Source of the DNA: Caldivirga sp. UBA161
GTDB lineage: Archaea > Thermoproteota > Thermoprotei > Thermoproteales > Thermocladiaceae
Direction: 5' to 3'
Assembly: GCF_002506515.1 (NCBI RefSeq)
Contig: NZ_DAXS01000021.1
Location: 4,346 to 15,074 of the forward strand
Length of the DNA: 10,729 nt
This document shows, piece by piece, positions 6,494-10,729 of the stretch. The notes under the pieces were generated by a model, which worked only from the letters and a program-made list of their open reading frames with translations, had not been told where the DNA came from and ran no database searches. Each line of letters starts with the position of its first letter. Positions within the stretch are counted from its first letter, which is position 1. The position numbers were made by a program, and so were the translations under genes.

Positions 6494-6501
6494 ATTTATA
6501 A
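6494..6501. promoter_or_regulatory. TATA element of the fixCX-etfBA operon, possibly bidirectional
   Basis: The minus strand reads TTATAAAT, centred about 38 nt before the fixC GTG at 6459, which predicts a leader of about 12 nt containing GAGGGG. On the plus strand the same bases read ATTTATAA, centred about 25 nt before an ATG at 6523, which is the spacing of a leaderless archaeal gene. A dual role is possible but only the fixC role has a solid gene behind it. Confidence 0.5.
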
Positions 6502-6522
6502 CAAAATCAACATTTGACTAAT

Positions 6523-6714
6523 ATGAATTCGCTTAAACTAAAAACAGGCACTCTTTTAATCAAGAACCATAAGCTAAAGGCAAGGGTAAGGTGTAGTCAA
6601 AAACTAGCCAAGGACCCTAATATTATTGAAGGCATGATTATGAGCGGCTTCAATAATCCTACCACAATGCGCTTAATTCCCCTCAATGACCTATGCTACT
6701 GCATCATGGCATGA
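6523..6714 (+). CDS. Possible small hypothetical protein
   Basis: This plus-strand frame of 63 codons does not overlap any other gene. It would encode a basic protein starting MNSLKLKTGTLLIKNHKLKA, with several cysteines near the C-terminus (LNDLCYCIMA). I recognise no family, signal peptide or membrane segment. It is counted only because an ATTTATAA element lies about 25 nt before the ATG, the spacing seen for leaderless genes here. A TTG three codons upstream is a less likely start. Codon use is unlike its neighbours (for example CGC arginine and AAA lysine), so it may be a chance ORF or a remnant. Confidence 0.25.
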   Translation: MNSLKLKTGTLLIKNHKLKARVRCSQKLAKDPNIIEGMIMSGFNNPTTMRLIPLNDLCYCIMA

Positions 6715-6744
6715 TTCAACCACAATTACTTTAAATACTGACTT

Positions 6745-6782
6745 AATGTAGGGTAATGGCTAAATTAACATTACCTTACATT
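6745..6782. repeat. Inverted repeat, first of a tandem pair
   Basis: Left arm AATGTAGGGTAATG (6745-6758) and right arm CATTACCTTACATT (6769-6782) pair over 14 bp with a single G-T type mismatch and a 10-nt loop. The left arm is repeated 61 nt further on in the second inverted repeat, where 15 nt (AATGTAGGGTAATGG) are identical. Confidence 0.8.
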
Positions 6783-6793
6783 GCCTTAATCCT

Positions 6794-6851
6794 TTAATGC
6801 AAGTGAATGTAGGGTAATGGAGGATTCAACGTTACCCTACTTTTGCATTAA
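6794..6851. repeat. Inverted repeat, second of a tandem pair
   Basis: The outer stem pairs TTAATGCAA (6794-6802) with TTGCATTAA (6843-6851), perfectly over 9 bp. After an asymmetric internal loop, the inner stem pairs GTAGGGTAA (6809-6817) with TTACCCTAC (6832-6840), also perfect over 9 bp and extendable by two more pairs. The loop on the plus strand contains GGAGG. It could be a structured RNA, a pair of protein sites, or a small transposable-element relic. Confidence 0.8.
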
Positions 6852-6893
6852 CCTTAAATCCTTAATACTGTACCCATTCATGTATTACCTGGC

Positions 6894-6911
6894 TTAAGCA
6901 GTTTTGCTTAA
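6894..6911. repeat. Short hairpin TTAAGCA-GTTT-TGCTTAA
   Basis: Perfect 7-bp inverted repeat with a 4-nt loop in the same intergenic region, about 40 nt after the tandem pair. AT-rich and weak; no clear role. Confidence 0.5.
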
Positions 6912-7100
6912 ATTTAGTTAAATTAAGGCTTAATATTATATAGTGCTTTCGGTTATGTGGGTGAGTAATGAGTTACTTATTATCATTTGTTTAAAAATCA
7001 TATTTTGCTTTAAAGTTAAGCTTCCTATTGTGGCGGCCTATATCTCATCCTTAATCATCGAATATAAGTGCCTTTAGGGCAATTGAGGGATTTAAATAAA

Positions 7101-10100
7101 CTACCTGTATGAATTAAGGAAGGCCTCAATTGAGTCAACTGCTTCCTCCTTTTTAAGCTCCTCAATGGCTACCTCTAATTGCCTATCAATACCCTTCATG
7201 TAATCTTGAGGTAAATTATCAGTAATGATATCTGGGTCAACCCCATAGTTCTCAACTCCAAACCCCACGTTTATGAACCAGAAGGCGTACTTGGGTTGAG
7301 TCACCATGGTGCCGTCAACCAGTGAATACCTGCCATCAATCCCTATAACGCCTCCCCAAGTCCTAGTCCCAATAATTCTACCTAGTTTATAGAGTTTGAA
7401 GGAGTTAGCGAATATGTCGGCATCAGACCCAGCTTGCTCATTTATTATAAGTACTAGGCGCGTGGGGGCTATGGAGGGGTAGGGGATTGGTTCACCCCTC
7501 CTGGGTATTTCAACACCTATCCTCTTAGTCAGTAGCCTCTCTAGGAGTAGTTGGGAAATGTGCCCGCCACCATTATACCTAGCATCAATGACTACGCTGC
7601 CGTACTTAAATACTTCATACGTGTAGAGTTTAAAGAATTCTGAGAAGCCTTGAATCATCATATCTGGTACATGAGTGTAGCCGAATCCCTTGGAATTAAC
7701 GTATCTTCTATTCCCCTCAACCCAACTCCTATAAATCACGTACTTCTCATTCTTCAGTGTCCTGGTGGATAATGACTTCACTTCACCATTCTTCTTCCTA
7801 AGCTCAATTTGAACCGGTTCCCCAGCCTTATTGACGAGTAGTTTTTCAGGTGGATTCTCTAAGTTGAGCCTAACTCCATCGATTGATATTATACAGTCAC
7901 CAACCTCAGCGTTAATGCCTGGATCCAGTAAAGGTGACCTTTCATTCTCCTCATTTGGATCCCCAGCGAATATTTCAGTGATTTCATAACACTCCCCATT
8001 ATACTTATAGTCAATACCTAAACCACCAACATTATAGGGTTTCTCAACATCATAATCACCGCTGAACTCATAGGCGTGGGAGGTCCTTAATTCTCCCTGC
8101 ATTTCCTTAATTAAATCAGATAACTCATAACGCGTGTTAATCCTGCCTATAAGCCTCTCATACTTCTCCAGGACCTTAACCCAATCAACCCCATTCATAT
8201 CCCCCCTCCAGTAATTCTCCCTCATCAACACCCAAGCCTCCCTAAGCATTTGCCTCCACTCATTCTTTAAATCCACGAAGACCTTTATCCTCGAGATGTC
8301 AATTATCCCAGTCCTAGGGTTTGCATTCTGCCCCTGTTCAGGCTTCTTATCAACCTTCAAAACCCTTATAGTATTCCCCTGCCTAATTATTAGGTTGTCT
8401 TCATGAACCTCCATATCAGTTACATTATCCATATACTGCTCCTTAACCTTCGTAGCTAAGTCGAAGATTTCAATAACACCATCCTGCCTCTGCCCAATAA
8501 CCCTCTTAGGGGGGAATTTGAGGAGGGCCACCCTACCTCCCTTAACACCCCTTATACTCTGGTAGTAACCGGGGTCTATGGGGATTGATGATACCCTAGT
8601 TTCTATACCATCCAAGTCAACCCTTGGTTCAGCATCCTTATCAATTATCTGCCTATTAAAGGGTGAGAAAGCCTCCCCATTAAGGACCACTAAGTAGGCC
8701 TTAACTGGGTTAACGAAGTCATAGTGGAAGTATATGTAATCCATAATGGGTTCAAAGTTCCTTGATGATAGGAAGTAGAGGTATTTCCCATCTGGGTCAA
8801 AGGATAAGGAGAAGTTGTAGTAGCCTTGAGTTGTAACGTTTCTAATGCTCCTTAAGTCACTTACCTTAACCCTATTCCACATCCAGTGGCTGGATTCTGG
8901 GTAAGTGTATGCTAACCATTTACCACTAGGGTGCCAGGCTACTTCCTCAATATACCACTTCCCCTTATCTAAAAGCACCTGTGAATCATTAGTTAAGTCT
9001 ATAATCCATAATTCAAAGTCATTGTTAACTAGGGCTATTTGATTACCGTCCGGTGAAGGGAAGATTTTCTCAACATATCCCTTAGCCTTAATCTCCTTAA
9101 CCTTCCCACCCCCAAGCGAGTAAACCTCCACCTTATTCTCATCAGCCAATGCGAAAACCTTATCCTTAACAATCCTTATACTCCTATACCTAGTTAAACC
9201 ACTCCTATCACCCAGTTGAATTACCGGCCCCTCCCAATTACGCATTAGGAACGCCTTACCCCTAACGATTGATGCGAAGTAATTCCCGTCTGATGAGAAG
9301 GATGTTAAGTACTTATCAACCTCTTTAAACCTACCCATCCTATGCTTACCCATTACAGGGACTACTATTTCCAGCCTCCTAACTACCTCACCCTCAAGTA
9401 GGTAAATGTCGCCAGCCATCTGGAATACAATCCTTACGCCATCTGAACTGGCATTCCTAACGTAGTACTCATTGAAGTTAGTGTGCCTCCTTAAGTCATT
9501 ACCATTTAAATCCACTGAGTATACATTTCCAGTACCCTCATGGTCCGAGATGAAGTAGAACCTATCCCTAACCCACATGGGGCTCGTGAGGTTGGAATTG
9601 AGTTCAATGAAGGGTTTAAACTCCCCCTTATACCCGTAATCAATGTAAAACCTCCCCCTAGTACCTCCCTTATAACCCTTCCAGTAGGGTAAGTCTAAGG
9701 TATTCCTACCTATGACTAAAGCCTCCTTACCAAAGGCTATGGAATCCGCGGGCCCGTAGGGTAACCTCTTAATCTCCACCGTGGCTGGGTCTATGGTGAA
9801 TAACTCCCTCCACCTCAGGAACGGCCTCTTAAAGTCTGACCTAGCCACGATTTTCCCATCTGGAGTCCATCCAACTACATTAGTGGCTGGGCTACCGAAG
9901 TAAGTTAACCTCTTTGGCTCACCACCATTAAATGGTATTACGTAGACTTCAGATAAGGGTTGATCCCCAGGCTGATACCTGGCGAAGGCTATCCACTTCA
10001 TATCCGGTGATATCTTCGGGTTTAGGATTATCCCGAAATCCGATGTAAGCCTTATTAACTCACTAGTCTTAACATTATACCTCCACAAGTCATCTTCAGT

Positions 10101-10154
10101 TACGAAAACAACCCAATCACCTCTAATATCCGGGTACATTAAATAAGCCTCCAT
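7101..10154 (-). CDS. tri: Tricorn protease (serine peptidase family S41)
   Basis: A large cytosolic peptidase that cuts the 6-12-residue products of the proteasome into smaller peptides. Numbering from the ATG at 10154 (1017 residues, near the 1071 of Thermoplasma), the N-terminal half is two beta-propellers (about 1-260 and 265-600) rich in WSPDGK-like blade motifs such as WTPDGK, PSPDGN and WHPSGK. A helical C1 domain follows (about 615-700), then a PDZ domain (about 708-795) and the C2 catalytic domain. Catalytic residues are present: S692-H693 in RTSHAY, nucleophile S910 in NEQAGSDADIF with oxyanion D911, and E968 in GVENYGVDPD. An upstream GTG at 10169 would add five residues. A TATA box centred about 25 nt before the ATG argues that the mRNA starts at the ATG, so I prefer it. 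No signal peptide. The gene stands alone. Confidence 0.93.
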   Translation of the reverse strand: MEAYLMYPDIRGDWVVFVTEDDLWRYNVKTSELIRLTSDFGIILNPKISPDMKWIAFARYQPGDQPLSEVYVIPFNGGEPKRLTYFGSPATNVVGWTPDGKIVARSDFKRPFLRWRELFTIDPATVEIKRLPYGPADSIAFGKEALVIGRNTLDLPYWKGYKGGTRGRFYIDYGYKGEFKPFIELNSNLTSPMWVRDRFYFISDHEGTGNVYSVDLNGNDLRRHTNFNEYYVRNASSDGVRIVFQMAGDIYLLEGEVVRRLEIVVPVMGKHRMGRFKEVDKYLTSFSSDGNYFASIVRGKAFLMRNWEGPVIQLGDRSGLTRYRSIRIVKDKVFALADENKVEVYSLGGGKVKEIKAKGYVEKIFPSPDGNQIALVNNDFELWIIDLTNDSQVLLDKGKWYIEEVAWHPSGKWLAYTYPESSHWMWNRVKVSDLRSIRNVTTQGYYNFSLSFDPDGKYLYFLSSRNFEPIMDYIYFHYDFVNPVKAYLVVLNGEAFSPFNRQIIDKDAEPRVDLDGIETRVSSIPIDPGYYQSIRGVKGGRVALLKFPPKRVIGQRQDGVIEIFDLATKVKEQYMDNVTDMEVHEDNLIIRQGNTIRVLKVDKKPEQGQNANPRTGIIDISRIKVFVDLKNEWRQMLREAWVLMRENYWRGDMNGVDWVKVLEKYERLIGRINTRYELSDLIKEMQGELRTSHAYEFSGDYDVEKPYNVGGLGIDYKYNGECYEITEIFAGDPNEENERSPLLDPGINAEVGDCIISIDGVRLNLENPPEKLLVNKAGEPVQIELRKKNGEVKSLSTRTLKNEKYVIYRSWVEGNRRYVNSKGFGYTHVPDMMIQGFSEFFKLYTYEVFKYGSVVIDARYNGGGHISQLLLERLLTKRIGVEIPRRGEPIPYPSIAPTRLVLIINEQAGSDADIFANSFKLYKLGRIIGTRTWGGVIGIDGRYSLVDGTMVTQPKYAFWFINVGFGVENYGVDPDIITDNLPQDYMKGIDRQLEVAIEELKKEEAVDSIEAFLNSYR

Positions 10155-10175
10155 CCCTAGAAGCCCCACTATAGG

Positions 10176-10183
10176 ATATTTAA
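10176..10183 (-). promoter_or_regulatory. TATA box of the tricorn gene
   Basis: The minus strand reads TTAAATAT, centred about 25 nt before the ATG at 10154 but only about 10 nt before the GTG at 10169. The spacing fits a leaderless mRNA beginning at the ATG and makes the GTG start unlikely. Confidence 0.6.
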
Positions 10184-10194
10184 CAATTCTGCGT

Positions 10195-10215
10195 ATACCG
10201 TATTCAACACGGTAT
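10195..10215. repeat. Inverted repeat ATACCG-N9-CGGTAT upstream of tricorn promoter
   Basis: Perfect 6-bp arms at 10195-10200 and 10210-10215, about 12 nt upstream of the tricorn TATA box and about 20 nt before the start of the plus-strand micro-ORF at 10235. The position suits an operator or activator site for either direction, but short arms like this also arise by chance. Confidence 0.4.
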
Positions 10216-10234
10216 TGATGGTGTACTTACAGTA

Positions 10235-10363
10235 ATGAGCAATTGCAGTAATTGCAAGGAAGGAGTTAATGCTGAAAATGTAGGTAATAATGAAATTACA
10301 TGTAATGGCTTCTCCCACTGTATGTTTATTCATGAAACTAAGTGCTGGCTATACTGCTATTAA
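10235..10363 (+). CDS. Possible cysteine-rich micro-protein (42 residues)
   Basis: This short plus-strand frame starts MSNCSNCKEG and has six cysteines in 42 residues: C4-x2-C7, C23, C29, C37, C41, plus H28 and H33. The ending is aromatic (CWLYCY). This density suggests a metal-binding mini-protein if it is translated. It lies divergent to tricorn and does not overlap any other gene. A 14-bp palindrome covers its stop codon, and an 8-bp hairpin follows 23 nt later, which could end a transcript. Against it: no convincing TATA box at leaderless spacing, only a weak GGTG about 11 nt upstream, and no recognised family. Confidence 0.3.
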   Translation: MSNCSNCKEGVNAENVGNNEITCNGFSHCMFIHETKCWLYCY

Positions 10364-10368
10364 TAGCA
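10355..10368. repeat. 14-bp perfect palindrome TGCTATTAATAGCA
   Basis: Perfectly self-complementary, with no loop, covering the TAA stop of the micro-ORF. It is nested in a wider repeat AGTGCT (10341-10346) / AGCACT (10365-10370). A dimeric DNA-binding protein site is the simplest reading. Confidence 0.5.
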
Positions 10369-10386
10369 CTCAGCATTCTTAATATT

Positions 10387-10405
10387 GCCTTAAGGTTCTT
10401 AAGGC
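10387..10405. repeat. Hairpin GCCTTAAG-GTT-CTTAAGGC
   Basis: Perfect 8-bp stem with a 3-nt loop. It begins 23 nt after the stop codon of the plus-strand micro-ORF. It may be a transcript-end structure, though no T-run follows on the plus strand. Confidence 0.5.
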
Positions 10406-10438
10406 CACATTCATGAAATCACCCCTAAATGCCTTATT

Positions 10439-10458
10439 GTAACTGAATAATTAGTTAC
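10439..10458. repeat. Inverted repeat GTAACT-N8-AGTTAC
   Basis: Perfect 6-bp arms with an 8-nt AT-rich loop. It is one of several inverted repeats in this intergenic region; role unknown. Confidence 0.35.
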
Positions 10459-10477
10459 GTAGCCTAATTCACCTATG

Positions 10478-10539
10478 GTAAGCATTATACGCTGATTCCA
10501 TATTCTTAAATGACTTACTTGCCAATGCATGATGCTTAC
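10478..10539. repeat. Long-gap inverted repeat GTAAGCAT / ATGCTTAC
   Basis: Perfect 8-bp arms at 10478-10485 and 10532-10539 bound a 62-bp segment. The interior is AT-rich and shows no ORF, and the segment is not tRNA-like. It may be the stem of a small RNA or chance. Confidence 0.35.
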
Positions 10540-10729
10540 ATTAAATCATCCTATTGAAGCAGTTAATTCTTACCTTAACCTACCTGTAATCATACTTTAA
10601 TGCCTAAATACTTTCATATCGCCTTAGTTTAGTGCCTAATTACTGACTTGTAATGATGAGTGAGGGTAATTATATGTATACTATTGAACATGATGTTTAC
10701 GCCTTCCCGAATCCTCAAGTGGCTTAAGG

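Larger units (their letters stand above)
6460..7100. other. Intergenic region between fixC and tricorn
   Basis: About 640 nt with no confident gene. From left to right it holds the fixC promoter, a doubtful 63-codon plus-strand ORF (6523-6714), two tandem inverted repeats (6745-6782 and 6794-6851), and a hairpin TTAAGCA-N4-TGCTTAA (6894-6911). It ends in the 3' side of the tricorn gene, where TTTATTTAAA immediately after the stop codon on the minus strand could act as a weak T-rich terminator. The tract between 6915 and 7080 shows nothing else I can name. Confidence 0.6.
10170..10729. other. Intergenic region upstream of tricorn, to the window edge
   Basis: About 560 nt with no confident gene. 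It contains the tricorn promoter, the doubtful Cys-rich micro-ORF, and at least five perfect inverted repeats listed separately. The last 80 nt has short open frames on both strands that reach the edge: a plus-strand ATG at 10690, and minus-strand frames entering from the right. None is long enough to call. Confidence 0.6.

Noticed and set aside
6745..6851. CRISPR repeat interpretation of the 15-nt direct repeat
   Set aside because: There are only two copies, each with its own inverted arm, and no regular spacer structure.
7030..7065. C/D-box small RNA candidate on the minus strand (GATGATT and GGATGAGA)
   Set aside because: Two C-box-like sequences are present but no CTGA D box lies at usable spacing.
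10653..10727. 24-codon plus-strand frame near the right edge, and an ATGATGA C-box-like sequence at its start
   Set aside because: The frame is too short, without a clear promoter or family; the C-box-like sequence has no matching D box.

Overview
The window looks like chromosomal DNA of a hyperthermophilic or thermoacidophilic crenarchaeon, probably of the Thermoproteales (Caldivirga/Vulcanisaeta-like). The genus is inferred from overall style and gene content, not from a marker gene. The archaeal signs are an archaeal translin, an archaeal ZPR1-type zinc-finger protein and a full-length tricorn protease. Genes that open a transcript have TATA boxes about 25-38 nt before the start codon, and internal genes carry GGTGAT or GAGGTG ribosome sites. 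Arginine is mostly AGG, and TTA/CTA leucine codons are abundant. Every confidently called gene is on the minus strand.

Layout, left to right. 1-347: 5' part of a gene for a glycoside-hydrolase-16-like (concanavalin-fold) protein, cut by the window edge. 348-807: gene-poor, with possible remnants of a decayed ORF. 808-1386: translin-family protein, with two related palindromic motifs flanking its TATA box. 1457-2898: a two-gene unit, transcribed as ZPR1-type zinc-finger protein then TatD-like metal-dependent hydrolase, with a 4-nt ATGA overlap. 2967-6459: a four-gene operon transcribed fixC - fixX - etfB(fixA) - etfA(fixB). 6460-7100: intergenic, with a possible small plus-strand ORF and two tandem inverted repeats sharing a 15-nt sequence. 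7101-10154: tricorn protease. 10170-10729: intergenic, with several perfect inverted repeats and a possible 42-residue cysteine-rich micro-ORF.

Functionally, the fixCX-etfBA operon encodes all four parts of a membrane-associated electron-bifurcating flavoprotein (EtfABCX). It would oxidise NADH and split the electrons between quinone and a low-potential ferredoxin. EtfA has Lys where ETF alpha subunits normally have a flavin-tuning Arg. The ZPR1/TatD pair and translin suggest a small block for translation-factor and nucleic-acid housekeeping. Tricorn would degrade peptides downstream of the proteasome. No mobile element, CRISPR array, tRNA or rRNA is visible. I found no clearly new multi-gene system. 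The best unexplained signals are the paired hairpins at 6745-6851, the Cys-rich micro-ORF with its palindromes at 10235-10405, and the twin palindromes at the translin promoter.
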